From assembly GCA_900557405.1 (NCBI GenBank), contig USSF01000041.1, forward strand, positions 1 to 21,393: a stretch of DNA of 21,393 nucleotides, written 5' to 3'. A model generated the notes under the pieces. That model was not told where the DNA came from and searched no databases. It saw only the letters and a list, made by a program, of their open reading frames with translations. This stretch comes from an uncultured Prevotella sp. (GTDB lineage: Bacteria; Bacteroidota; Bacteroidia; Bacteroidales; Bacteroidaceae). Position numbers and translations under genes: made by a program. How positions within the stretch are numbered: the first letter of the stretch is position 1; each line of letters begins with the position of its first letter. Shown here in pieces: positions 1 to 7,323 of the stretch.

Positions 1-50
1 CACATTTGTGAGGGTGTGAGGGTAAAAAAAGAAAAAAGTTTTTTTAAGTA

Positions 51-80
51 GACGAGTTGACAAGATACGAGTTGACAAGG
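51..80. repeat. ACGAGTTGACAAG direct repeat downstream of sdhB
   Basis: Two near-identical 16-bp units sharing the core ACGAGTTGACAAG occur back to back. The same GACGAGTTGACAAG word recurs at 992-1005, on the other side of sdhB. The function is unknown. Similar short-period arrays are common between genes in Bacteroidales, from general familiarity only. Confidence 0.6.
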
Positions 81-110
81 AGATTCGTCTTTTCCGGGAA
101 ATTGACAAGT

Positions 111-153
111 AAAAAAATCGCCCGGATTCCTTGTGGAAGGAAGCGGACGATTT
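111..153 (-). terminator. Rho-independent terminator of the sdhCAB operon
   Basis: Read on the minus strand, AAATCGTCCG pairs with CGGGCGATTT (one G-T pair). An inner TTCC/GGAA pairing follows after a small bulge, and the stem is followed directly by a run of T (A-run at 111-117 on the plus strand). It lies about 60 bases past the sdhB stop codon, as expected for the end of this operon. The other flank is T-rich too, so it could work in both directions. Confidence 0.75.
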
Positions 154-215
154 TCTTTATCTTTTGCCTGTCTCCCAATCTCTTTTCCGAGGGAGGGGAC
201 AGGGTGCAGGATCAA

Positions 216-971
216 TTAGTCAGCCAATTTGGCCTTGATGAACTCACGGTTCAGGCGGGCGATATTAGAGATTGACTCGTGCTTAGGACACTCTGCCTCG
301 CAGGCACGTGTGTTGGTACAGTTACCGAAGCCGAGCTCCTCCATCTTCATAACCATCGCCTTGGCGCGTTTTGCAGCCTCTGGACGGCCTTGCGGCAGGA
401 GGGCGAACTGACTTACCTTAGAGCTTACGAAAAGCATTGCAGAGCCGTTTTTACAAGCTGCTACGCATGCACCGCAACCGATACATGTGGCGCAGTCCAT
501 TGCTTCGTCGGCTGCCTCCTTTGAGATAAGGATGGCATTTGCGTCCTGAGCCTGTCCTGTGCGCACGCTTACGTAGCCTCCTGCCTGCATGATCTTGTCG
601 AATGCGCCGCGGTCTACCATACAGTCCTTGATGATTGGGAATGCGGCCGAACGCCATGGTTCAACGGTGATTACGTCGCCGTCGTTGAACTTACGCATAT
701 AGAGCTGGCAGGTTGTGGCACCAGTGTTTGGTCCGTGTGGATGACCGTTGATGTAGAGTGAGCACATACCGCAGATACCCTCACGGCAGTCGTGGTCGAA
801 TACGAAAGGCTCCTGTCCCTCATCGATAAGCTGCTCGTTAAGGATGTCGAGCATTTCAAGGAATGAGGTATCAGTAGGAATGTCCTTCATCTCACGTGTG
901 TCAAAGTGGCCCTCTGCCTGAGGACCGTTCTGACGCCAGAATTTCAGTGTGAATGATATATTTTTTTCCAT
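216..971 (-). CDS. sdhB: Succinate dehydrogenase/fumarate reductase iron-sulfur subunit
   Basis: This is the electron-transfer subunit of the membrane-bound succinate:quinone oxidoreductase. It carries electrons between the flavin in SdhA and the haem/quinone site in SdhC. In anaerobic Bacteroidales the complex is thought to run mainly as fumarate reductase. The 251-residue product has all expected ligands: the [2Fe-2S] cysteines 62, 67, 70 and 88; the [4Fe-4S] set C163, C166, C169 and C228; and the [3Fe-4S] set C173, C218 and C224. An additional cysteine, C160, precedes this cluster motif. The start was placed at the ATG at 969-971, giving a product beginning MEKNISF. The longer upstream reading would translate the octamer-repeat spacer. 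It is the last gene of the operon, 73 bases after sdhA, and is followed by a terminator. It may equally be named frdB. Confidence 0.95.
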   Translation of the reverse strand: MEKNISFTLKFWRQNGPQAEGHFDTREMKDIPTDTSFLEMLDILNEQLIDEGQEPFVFDHDCREGICGMCSLYINGHPHGPNTGATTCQLYMRKFNDGDVITVEPWRSAAFPIIKDCMVDRGAFDKIMQAGGYVSVRTGQAQDANAILISKEAADEAMDCATCIGCGACVAACKNGSAMLFVSSKVSQFALLPQGRPEAAKRAKAMVMKMEELGFGNCTNTRACEAECPKHESISNIARLNREFIKAKLAD

Positions 972-988
972 TGTTGTTGTTTTTTTTA

Positions 989-1040
989 GTTGACGAGTTG
1001 ACAAGTTGACGAGTTGTATCCTACTCGTTTACTCGTCTAC
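989..1040. repeat. Octamer array GTTGACGA with an inverted partner
   Basis: Three and a half copies of an 8-bp unit GTTGAC(G/A)A run from 989 to 1016. After five bases an inverted, degenerate version follows (TACTCGTT then TACTCGTC, 1022-1037). In the sdhA-sdhB transcript the two halves can pair through ACGAGT/ACTCGT to form a hairpin between the two genes. It could influence mRNA stability or relative expression, but no function is shown. Confidence 0.6.
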
Positions 1041-1044
1041 TGTA

Positions 1045-3027
1045 TTAATTCTTATAGTTACGTGTCTGAACCTTGATTGCCTCATAGTGGAGAGGTTCCT
1101 TGATAAGCTCAGGAGCAGTCTCGTCATTGTTCTGATACTCCCAGCAGCCTACGTAGAAGAAGTTCTCGTCGTCACGCTTAGCCTCACCTTCCTCGGTCTG
1201 GTACTCCTCACGGAAGTGACCACCACAAGACTCGTTACGAGAGAGTGCGTCGTAAGCCACCAATTCGCCCATTACGAGGAAGTCGCGCAGGTGGATGGCC
1301 TTGTCGAGCTCCACGTTGAGACCTTCCTTGCTTCCTGGGATGAAGAGGTTGGTGTTGAACTCCTTGCGGAGCTTCTTGATGAGTTCGAGACCTTCCTTCA
1401 AGCCTTCTGCTGTACGGCCCATACCTACGTGCTCCCACATGATGTGGCCGAGCTCCTTGTGGATAGAGTCTACAGAACGCTTTCCGTGGATGTTCATCAG
1501 ACGGTCGATTTCTGCCTGTACTCCCTTCTCTGCCTCGTCAAACTCAGGACGGTCTGTCGGGATGTGCGGCCAGATGGCCTGGTCTGCCAGATAGTTCTGG
1601 ATTGTGTATGGCAGCACGAAGTATCCGTCGGCAAGACCCTGCATGAGGGCAGAAGCACCGAGACGGTTGGCTCCGTGGTCGGAGAAGTTACACTCGCCGA
1701 TGGCGAAGAGACCCGTTACGGATGTCATCAGCTCATAGTCTACCCAGATACCACCCATAGTGTAGTGGATTGCAGGATAGATCATCATCGGGTTGTAATA
1801 CTTAACTCCGTTTATCTCGTTTGCCAGCTCACCTGGGTTCACGTCGGTGATTTCCTCATACATGTCGAAGAGGTTACCGTAGCGCTGGCGAACCACGTCG
1901 AGTCCGAGGCGCTCGATACTCTCTGAGAAGTCGAGGAATACGGCAAGACCGGTATTGTTTACGCCGAAGCCCTTGTCGCAACGCTCCTTGGCAGCACGGG
2001 AAGCAACGTCACGAGGAACGAGGTTACCGAATGCCGGATAGCGACGCTCCAGATAGTAGTCGCGGTCTTCCTCCGGAATGTCGGAACCCTTCTTTGTTCC
2101 TGCCTGCAATGCCTTTGCATCTTCGAGCTTCTTAGGAACCCAGATACGTCCGTCATTACGCAGAGACTCAGACATAAGAGTAAGCTTGGACTGCTTGTCG
2201 CCGTGTACAGGGATACATGTAGGATGGATCTGCACGTATGAAGGGTTAGCGAAGTATGCTCCCTTACGATAGCACTGAACGGCAGCCGTACAGTTACATC
2301 CCATAGCGTTTGTAGAAAGGAAGTAAGCGTTTCCGTATCCACCGGTAGCGATTACCACTGCGTTTGCAGAGAAGCGCTCCAGTTTGCCTGTAACGAGGTT
2401 CTTGGCGATGATACCGCGTGCGCGGCCGTCAACGATTACCACGTCTTCCATCTCGTAGCGTGTATAGAGCTTCACACGGCCGGAGTGAACCTGAGCGCTC
2501 AATGAAGAGTATGCGCCGAGCAGAAGCTGCTGACCGGTCTGTCCCTTAGCATAGAATGTACGTGACACCTGTGCTCCACCGAACGAGCGGTTTGCAAGCA
2601 TACCACCGTACTCGCGAGCGAAAGGAACACCCTGGGCTACGCACTGGTCGATGATATTGTTGCTGACCTCTGCAAGACGGTAAACGTTTGCCTCGCGTGC
2701 ACGATAGTCACCACCCTTTACTGTATCATAGAACAGGCGGTAAACGGAGTCACCGTCGTTCTGGTAGTTCTTTGCTGCGTTGATACCTCCCTGTGCTGCG
2801 ATTGAGTGAGCACGGCGTGGAGAATCCTGGATGCAGAAATTGTAGACGTTGAAGCCCATCTCGCCAAGGCTGGCGGCAGCACTGGCTCCAGCCAGACCTG
2901 TACCTACCACGATGACATCGAGCTTCAGTTTGTTCTTCGGGTTCACCAAGCGCTGGTGAGCTTTATAGTTGGTCCATTTTTCAGCCACTGGGCCTTCTGG
3001 AATTCTTGAATCTATTGTCTTAGCCAT
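1045..3027 (-). CDS. sdhA: Succinate dehydrogenase/fumarate reductase flavoprotein subunit
   Basis: This is the catalytic FAD subunit that interconverts succinate and fumarate on the cytoplasmic face of the membrane. The 660-residue length fits the Bacteroidetes/epsilon-type enzymes. The FAD-binding glycine motif GTGLAG lies at residues 42-47. The segment [12 protein letters not shown] contains H74, the expected covalent FAD attachment site. The conserved [10 protein letters not shown] segment and the C-terminal [16 protein letters not shown] segment are both present, so the active-site framework looks complete. It sits between sdhC (42-base AT-rich gap) and sdhB (73-base gap) in a single minus-strand operon. 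The start gives [12 protein letters not shown], and no Shine-Dalgarno site is seen, as is usual for Bacteroidota. The direction of catalysis cannot be told from sequence, so frdA is an equivalent name. Confidence 0.96.
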   Translation of the reverse strand: MAKTIDSRIPEGPVAEKWTNYKAHQRLVNPKNKLKLDVIVVGTGLAGASAAASLGEMGFNVYNFCIQDSPRRAHSIAAQGGINAAKNYQNDGDSVYRLFYDTVKGGDYRAREANVYRLAEVSNNIIDQCVAQGVPFAREYGGMLANRSFGGAQVSRTFYAKGQTGQQLLLGAYSSLSAQVHSGRVKLYTRYEMEDVVIVDGRARGIIAKNLVTGKLERFSANAVVIATGGYGNAYFLSTNAMGCNCTAAVQCYRKGAYFANPSYVQIHPTCIPVHGDKQSKLTLMSESLRNDGRIWVPKKLEDAKALQAGTKKGSDIPEEDRDYYLERRYPAFGNLVPRDVASRAAKERCDKGFGVNNTGLAVFLDFSESIERLGLDVVRQRYGNLFDMYEEITDVNPGELANEINGVKYYNPMMIYPAIHYTMGGIWVDYELMTSVTGLFAIGECNFSDHGANRLGASALMQGLADGYFVLPYTIQNYLADQAIWPHIPTDRPEFDEAEKGVQAEIDRLMNIHGKRSVDSIHKELGHIMWEHVGMGRTAEGLKEGLELIKKLRKEFNTNLFIPGSKEGLNVELDKAIHLRDFLVMGELVAYDALSRNESCGGHFREEYQTEEGEAKRDDENFFYVGCWEYQNNDETAPELIKEPLHYEAIKVQTRNYKN

Positions 3028-3067
3028 AATTATGAATTATGAAATATTAATTATGAATTAATTGATG
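3028..3067. repeat. AATTATG heptamer repeat in the sdhC-sdhA gap
   Basis: AATTATG occurs at 3028-3034, 3035-3041 and 3049-3055, with degenerate copies between and after, and fills nearly the whole spacer between sdhC and sdhA. It makes an A+T-only linker just upstream of the sdhA start and so may keep the ribosome entry region unstructured. That role is inference. Confidence 0.5.
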
Positions 3068-3069
3068 AA

Positions 3070-3747
3070 TTAGCAGCAGCCGCAGAGTCCTTTAGCCGCA
3101 AACCACAGCACTACCACGAGGAATCCGAGGCAGAGGAGCGTAGAGTAAACGATTCCGATTACCTTCCAACGGCAGAACCATGTCTTGCCGCTCCAGCCGA
3201 ATGTCTGCATTGCGCTCCAGAATCCGTGAGTGAGGTGGAACCAGAGGGCAACGACCCACACGATGTAGAGCACCACGTAAACCGGACAAGCGAATGTGTC
3301 CACGATGTAGGCGTAGCCGTCAGCCGGGTCGTGGGCCACGGTGATGCCTGTGAGCTCGGCAAACATCATGTTGTACCAGAAGTTGAAGAGGTGGAGCAGG
3401 AGTCCCAGGATGATGATGATACCCAGAACGAGCATGTTCTGTGAAGACCACTCCACTCCGGCCGGACGTGTAGTCACGGCGTAGCGCTCATTTCCGCGAG
3501 CCTTCCTGTTCTGCATCGTCAGCCAGAAGGCGTAGATGATGTGAATCACTGCAAGAGCTGCAAGACCGAGAGTGGCAACCAGTGCATACCAGTTGGCACC
3601 GAGGAACTCGCAAATCATGTTGTAGGCTTCTCCCGAGAAGAGAGCTGCGATGTTCATTGACATGTGGAACGTCAAGAACAGGATAAGCGCAACACCTGTT
3701 ACAGACATCACGACTTTCCTTCCAATAGATGAATTACATAACCACAT
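3070..3747 (-). CDS. sdhC: Succinate dehydrogenase/fumarate reductase cytochrome b subunit
   Basis: This is the membrane anchor that binds haem b and the quinone. Five hydrophobic spans can be read at about residues 12-37, 53-76, 104-128, 153-178 and 196-218, the pattern of single-subunit (type B) anchors such as those of Wolinella and Bacillus. Histidines within or at the edge of spans 1 to 4 (H28, H69, H119, H171, with H174 nearby) are candidates for ligating two haems. No separate SdhD gene is present, which agrees with a type B enzyme. It is the first gene of the operon, 257 bases from the divergent mnmG, with a promoter match at 3901-3931. The product ends in an unusual cysteine-rich tail, CGCC. 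It may also be called frdC. Confidence 0.93.
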   Translation of the reverse strand: MWLCNSSIGRKVVMSVTGVALILFLTFHMSMNIAALFSGEAYNMICEFLGANWYALVATLGLAALAVIHIIYAFWLTMQNRKARGNERYAVTTRPAGVEWSSQNMLVLGIIIILGLLLHLFNFWYNMMFAELTGITVAHDPADGYAYIVDTFACPVYVVLYIVWVVALWFHLTHGFWSAMQTFGWSGKTWFCRWKVIGIVYSTLLCLGFLVVVLWFAAKGLCGCC

Positions 3748-3900
3748 AAATTGAATGAAATTTAAGTATTAAATGTTTAAATTAATTAGTATTAAATTTT
3801 ATTTGCGGCCCTCCTCCGACCCTCACTCAGGCGGAGAAAAACCACAGTCCGACACTCCGCAATACTTTATGATAGGTATTGCCGACACCAAACTCGCTTG

Positions 3901-3931
3901 CAAATATACTCCAATTTAGCGATAAATCAAA
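3901..3931 (-). promoter_or_regulatory. Bacteroides-type promoter for sdhCAB
   Basis: On the minus strand TTTG (3928-3931) is followed after exactly 19 bases by TATATTTG (3901-3908). This matches the Bacteroidota primary sigma consensus of TTTG at -33 and TAnnTTTG at -7 in full. Transcription would start near 3895, leaving a leader of about 150 bases before sdhC. Confidence 0.7.
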
Positions 3932-3961
3932 GTAAATGCGTAAAATTTCAATTTTAATTCT

Positions 3962-3969
3962 TAAATTTG
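3962..3969 (+). promoter_or_regulatory. Candidate -7 box for mnmG
   Basis: TAAATTTG matches the Bacteroidota -7 consensus and lies 35 bases upstream of the mnmG start codon. No clear TTTG is found at the -33 distance, so it is weaker than the divergent sdhC promoter with which it shares the intergenic region. Confidence 0.45.
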
Positions 3970-4004
3970 CGGCTGTTTGAGAAAACTATAATGTATTAGG
4001 ATTT

Positions 4005-5876
4005 ATGAATTTCAATTACGACGTACTGGTTGTCGGCGGCGGACACGCCGGTTGCGAGGCGGCTGTAGCCTCGGCGAACATGGGGGCGAAGACTTGTCTC
4101 ATCACCATGGACATGAACAAGATAGGACAGATGAGCTGCAACCCGGCAGTGGGCGGAATAGCCAAGGGACAGATCGTGCGCGAGATTGACGCCATGGGCG
4201 GCGAGATGGGACACATCACCGACGCCACGGCAATCCAGTTCCGCATGCTCAACCGTTCGAAGGGACCCGCTGTATGGAGCCCACGTGCACAGTGCGACCG
4301 CGGCAAGTTCATCTGGCAGTGGTGCACAGTGCTCGACAATACCCCCAACCTCGACATCTGGCAGGATCAGGCAAGCGAGCTGATCGTGGAAAACGGAGCT
4401 GCCGTTGGAGTAAAGACTGTATGGGGCGTGGAGCTGCGCGCGAGATGCGTGGTGGTGACCGCCGGAACCTTCCTCAACGGACTGATGCACATCGGGCGCC
4501 ACAAGCTGCCCGGCGGGCGCATAGCCGAACCTGCCGTGACCGGCTTCACCGAGAGCATCACGCGCCACGGCATACGCTCGGCAAGGATGAAGACAGGAAC
4601 GCCCGTGCGCATCGACAAGCGTTCGGTGCATTTCGAGGACATGGAGATACAGGAGGGCGAGAGCGACTTCCACCAGTTCAGCTTCATGGGCGAGCACCGC
4701 GTGCTGGAGCAGTTGCCGTGCTGGACATGCTTCACAAACAAGGAGGCCCACGAGACGCTGATGAAGGGTCTGCCGGACTCTCCTTTATATAATGGACAGA
4801 TTCAGAGCATCGGTCCGCGCTACTGCCCTTCGGTGGAGACAAAGCTGATGACGTTCCCCGACAAGGAGCAGCATCCGCTGTTTCTCGAACCCGAGGGCGA
4901 AACGACAAACGAGATGTATCTCAACGGATTCTCTTCGAGCATGCCGATGGAGGTACAGATTGAGGCTCTGAAGAAGATTCCGGCACTGAGAGACGTAAAG
5001 GTGTACCGCCCCGGCTACGCCATAGAATATGATTTCTTCGACCCGACGCAGCTCAACCACTCGCTGGAATCAAAGATTGTGGACGGTCTGTTCTTCGCCG
5101 GACAGGTGAACGGCACGACGGGCTACGAGGAAGCCGGAGGCCAGGGAATGATGGCCGGCATCAACGCCGCACTGAAATGCAGTGGCGGCAGTCCGCTCAT
5201 TCTCCAACGCGACGAAGCATATATCGGTGTGCTTATCGACGACCTCGTGACGAAAGGCGTGGACGAACCATACCGTATGTTCACGAGCCGCGCCGAATAC
5301 AGAATCCTTCTGCGACAGGACGATGCCGACGCAAGGCTCACGGAGAAGGCATACAGCATTGGCGTGGCGAAGAAAGACCGTTACGACTGGTGGATGGAGA
5401 AGAAGCAGGGAATCGGAAGAATCATCGAATTCTGCAAAAACACATCGGTAAAACCGAAGGATGTGAACGGCAAACTCGAAGCTTTCGGTACTACCCCACT
5501 CCGCGAAGGTACGAAACTCATCGACCTCATCGCTCGTCCGCAGATAAATCTCCAGAACCTTTCGGAAATTGCTCCGGAACTGAAAGTCGTGCTCGATGCT
5601 CCTGCCAACCGCAAAGAGGAGATTGCAGAGGCCGCCGAGATAAAAATGAAATACAAGGGCTACATTGAGCGCGAACGAATGATTGCCGACAAGATGCACC
5701 GTCTGGAGGACATCAAAATCAAGGGCCGCTTCAAGTACGCCAAGATGCAGCAGCTCTCTACAGAGGCGCGGCAGAAGCTCGAAAAAATCAATCCCGATAC
5801 TCTTGCCCAAGCGAGCCGCATCCCGGGTGTATCGCCGAGCGACATCAACGTGATGCTCGTACTGTTGGGAAGATAA
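4005..5876 (+). CDS. mnmG: tRNA uridine-5-carboxymethylaminomethyl modification enzyme MnmG (GidA)
   Basis: This FAD-dependent enzyme works with MnmE to install the carboxymethylaminomethyl group on U34 of certain tRNAs, improving decoding of purine-ending codons. The 623-residue length is normal for the family. The Rossmann FAD motif VGGGHAGCEAA lies near the N-terminus (about residues 9-19). The family signatures MSCNPAVGGIAKG, RMKTGTPVRID and the C-terminal helical domain ending in the PGVSPSDI segment are all present. It starts at the ATG at 4005, which matches the usual short N-terminus before the FAD motif. It is divergent from sdhC. A parS site begins ten bases after its stop codon. 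In many bacteria this gene lies near the replication origin, which fits the nearby parS pair. MnmE is not in the window. Confidence 0.97.
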   Translation: MNFNYDVLVVGGGHAGCEAAVASANMGAKTCLITMDMNKIGQMSCNPAVGGIAKGQIVREIDAMGGEMGHITDATAIQFRMLNRSKGPAVWSPRAQCDRGKFIWQWCTVLDNTPNLDIWQDQASELIVENGAAVGVKTVWGVELRARCVVVTAGTFLNGLMHIGRHKLPGGRIAEPAVTGFTESITRHGIRSARMKTGTPVRIDKRSVHFEDMEIQEGESDFHQFSFMGEHRVLEQLPCWTCFTNKEAHETLMKGLPDSPLYNGQIQSIGPRYCPSVETKLMTFPDKEQHPLFLEPEGETTNEMYLNGFSSSMPMEVQIEALKKIPALRDVKVYRPGYAIEYDFFDPTQLNHSLESKIVDGLFFAGQVNGTTGYEEAGGQGMMAGINAALKCSGGSPLILQRDEAYIGVLIDDLVTKGVDEPYRMFTSRAEYRILLRQDDADARLTEKAYSIGVAKKDRYDWWMEKKQGIGRIIEFCKNTSVKPKDVNGKLEAFGTTPLREGTKLIDLIARPQINLQNLSEIAPELKVVLDAPANRKEEIAEAAEIKMKYKGYIERERMIADKMHRLEDIKIKGRFKYAKMQQLSTEARQKLEKINPDTLAQASRIPGVSPSDINVMLVLLGR

Positions 5877-5885
5877 GCGGTTTAA

Positions 5886-5901
5886 TGTTTCACGTGAAAC
5901 A
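5886..5901. other. parS: parS centromere site (perfect match)
   Basis: TGTTTCACGTGAAACA is a perfect 16-bp palindrome identical to the conserved bacterial parS consensus that ParB binds during chromosome segregation. It lies between mnmG and apt, ten bases after the mnmG stop codon. parS sites cluster around oriC in most bacteria that use ParABS, so it marks origin-proximal DNA. Confidence 0.88.
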
Positions 5902-6118
5902 AATCACGATAAAAAGCTTAATTTATAAGTACTTACAAAAAACAGCAAAAGTAAAATGACAGCGTGAAACCGATGGTTTTTATCCGTCACACAACGATGG
6001 ATTCGAGCCGACATAGCATTAAAGACAGACAACAAAGCCAACCTCTTTAGAAGCGAAAGCACACAGAGGCGGCAACGGACAACATAGTAAATAATGATAT
6101 AAATATAATACAAGCAAA

Positions 6119-6649
6119 ATGAACAACAAGAAGCTTTTGGAGAATCTGCGTTGCATACCGGATTTTCCGCAAAAGGGAATCAATTTCAGAGACGTCACTA
6201 CCCTATTCAAAGACCCGGAGTGTCTGAAGATAATGGTCGATGAATTGTACGAACTTTACAAGGACAAGGGTGTGACAAAGATTGTAGGCATCGAAAGCCG
6301 CGGCTTTGTGCTTTCCTCTGCCCTCGCCATCAGACTGGGCGCAGGAGTGGTACTTTGTCGCAAACCAGGCAAACTACCCGCAGAAACGGTGCAGGAGAGC
6401 TACACGAAGGAGTATGGCACCGATACCATCGAAATCCACAAGGACGCGATAACGGAAAACGACGTGGTTCTGCTCCACGATGATTTGCTGGCTACGGGCG
6501 GTACGATGCGTGCGGCATACAATCTCGTACAGAAGTTCCACCCGAAGAAAACATACGTGAATTTCATCATCGAACTGGTTCACGAGAATCTCAACGGTCG
6601 CAGCAACTTCAACGAAGACACGGACATCACTTCCCTGCTGAAGGTATAG
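6119..6649 (+). CDS. apt: Adenine phosphoribosyltransferase
   Basis: This enzyme salvages adenine by joining it to PRPP, giving AMP and pyrophosphate in the cytoplasm. The 176-residue protein has the typical APT layout. An N-terminal IPDFPQKGINFRDVT segment is present, then GIESRGF (about residues 57-63) and RKPGKLP (81-87). The PRPP-binding loop follows at about 116-129 (VVLLHDDLLATGGT). The DD pair and the ATGGT turn are intact. The usual family version begins VDD, so the histidine before DD is a small deviation. It is flanked by parS-type palindromes (233 bp upstream of the gene and 619 bp downstream). It ends in a strong terminator at 6694-6738, so it is probably transcribed on its own. 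No clear -7 box was found in the 242 bases upstream. Confidence 0.96.
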   Translation: MNNKKLLENLRCIPDFPQKGINFRDVTTLFKDPECLKIMVDELYELYKDKGVTKIVGIESRGFVLSSALAIRLGAGVVLCRKPGKLPAETVQESYTKEYGTDTIEIHKDAITENDVVLLHDDLLATGGTMRAAYNLVQKFHPKKTYVNFIIELVHENLNGRSNFNEDTDITSLLKV

Positions 6650-6661
6650 AACAGCGGCATT

Positions 6662-6679
6662 ATCGGGAGAAGCATCCCG
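6662..6679 (+). other. Small hairpin after apt
   Basis: TCGGGA and TCCCGA form a 6-bp perfect stem around a six-base loop, just ahead of the main apt terminator. It may protect the 3' end of the mRNA or be incidental. Confidence 0.4.
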
Positions 6680-6693
6680 AACAAACCCTACAC

Positions 6694-6738
6694 AAGGGCG
6701 GTATAGCATCATCGGCTTATACCGCCCTTTTCTTTTCC
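6694..6738 (+). terminator. Rho-independent terminator of apt
   Basis: AAGGGCGGTATA (6694-6705) pairs perfectly with TATACCGCCCTT (6718-6729) around a 12-base loop and is followed by a T-rich tail TTTCTTTTCC. It is the clearest intrinsic terminator in the window. Confidence 0.88.
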
Positions 6739-7035
6739 TTTAGCCACAAGACACAAATTCAACAAGTATTTTCCACAAAAATACAAATTGCAGGGAACAT
6801 TATAAAACAAAACGTCTAAAACTTTAAAAACGAAACAAGAAATTCAGAACAATTCCGGGAGCCATTTCAAAAATCTCTCTCGCCCCGAAAAAGACGCGAG
6901 TACAACAGCACGCAACTACAGACAAACGTCCAACCATTCTAACATTTATCAGAAAGGAAGGATCACACCAAAAGAAATGCAAGAAGAAAGAGAAAAATAT
7001 TCTCCCGCCATAGTCCGAATGTGTTTTAGATTTAC

Positions 7036-7043
7036 TATCTTTG
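7036..7043 (+). promoter_or_regulatory. Candidate -7 box for uvrC
   Basis: TATCTTTG followed by CC fits the Bacteroidota -7 consensus TAnnTTTG. No TTTG is found 19-20 bases upstream. If used, it gives a long leader of about 270 bases carrying the 22-bp repeats and a parS palindrome. Confidence 0.4.
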
Positions 7044-7113
7044 CCAAAACTTCTGCCAACTCCGGACAGGGAAATCAAATAGAATATGCGGAGTACAAGC
7101 AATGGGATGCGGA

Positions 7114-7170
7114 GCACGAGCAAGGACAAGCCAAAGCACAAGCAAGGACAAACCAAAGCACGAGCAAGGA
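7114..7170. repeat. 22-bp tandem repeat, 2.6 copies
   Basis: The unit beginning GCACGAGCAAGGACAAGCC occurs at 7114-7135 and, with two changes (G to A in both cases), at 7136-7157. A 13-base partial copy follows at 7158-7170. A degenerate related unit (ATGCGGAG(T/C)AC(A/G)AGCAA) precedes it at about 7086-7122. All lie in the predicted uvrC leader. Confidence 0.75.
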
Positions 7171-7267
7171 AATATGGAACAGTACTCCGACCGCCATCGA
7201 CAAACCACACCCACCCGAAAGGGCAGAATCCCGGACCCCCAATGCAGCAAGGGGTTTTGTGCATTAA

Positions 7268-7283
7268 AGTTTCACGTGAAACA
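7268..7283. other. parS: parS centromere site (one mismatch)
   Basis: AGTTTCACGTGAAACA matches 15 of the 16 bases of the parS consensus and differs only at the first base. It lies 40 bases upstream of the uvrC start and 1.4 kb from the perfect copy at 5886-5901. A second copy in a short span makes a chance palindrome unlikely and supports a functional ParB loading zone. Confidence 0.82.
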
Positions 7284-7323
7284 TTAAAACAGAAAAGTTC
7301 TTTAAAACAAGCACTTAGAGAAA

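Larger units (their letters stand above)
6739..7323. other. Long non-coding region between apt and uvrC
   Basis: No convincing gene is seen here. The short open frames are rich in Q, K, R and T from purine-rich repeats, and they cross the predicted promoter and the parS site. Contents in order: one DnaA-box-like word TTTTCCACA (6769-6777), a candidate -7 box (7036-7043), a 22-bp tandem repeat (7114-7170) and a parS site (7268-7283). With mnmG nearby this is a candidate origin-proximal spacer, but a single DnaA-like word is too little to call oriC. Confidence 0.5.

Noticed and set aside
57..275. Plus-strand 72-codon frame at the left edge
   Set aside because: It is built from the GAGTTGACAAG repeat and runs through the terminator into the end of sdhB.
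1006..1926. Plus-strand open frame (306 codons) opposite sdhA
   Set aside because: V/L/E-rich antisense shadow of the sdhA coding sequence. It starts inside the octamer repeat.
6769..6777. Possible oriC from the DnaA-box-like word TTTTCCACA
   Set aside because: It is a single word with no cluster of further boxes or a clear unwinding element nearby, so not enough to call an origin despite the parS sites.
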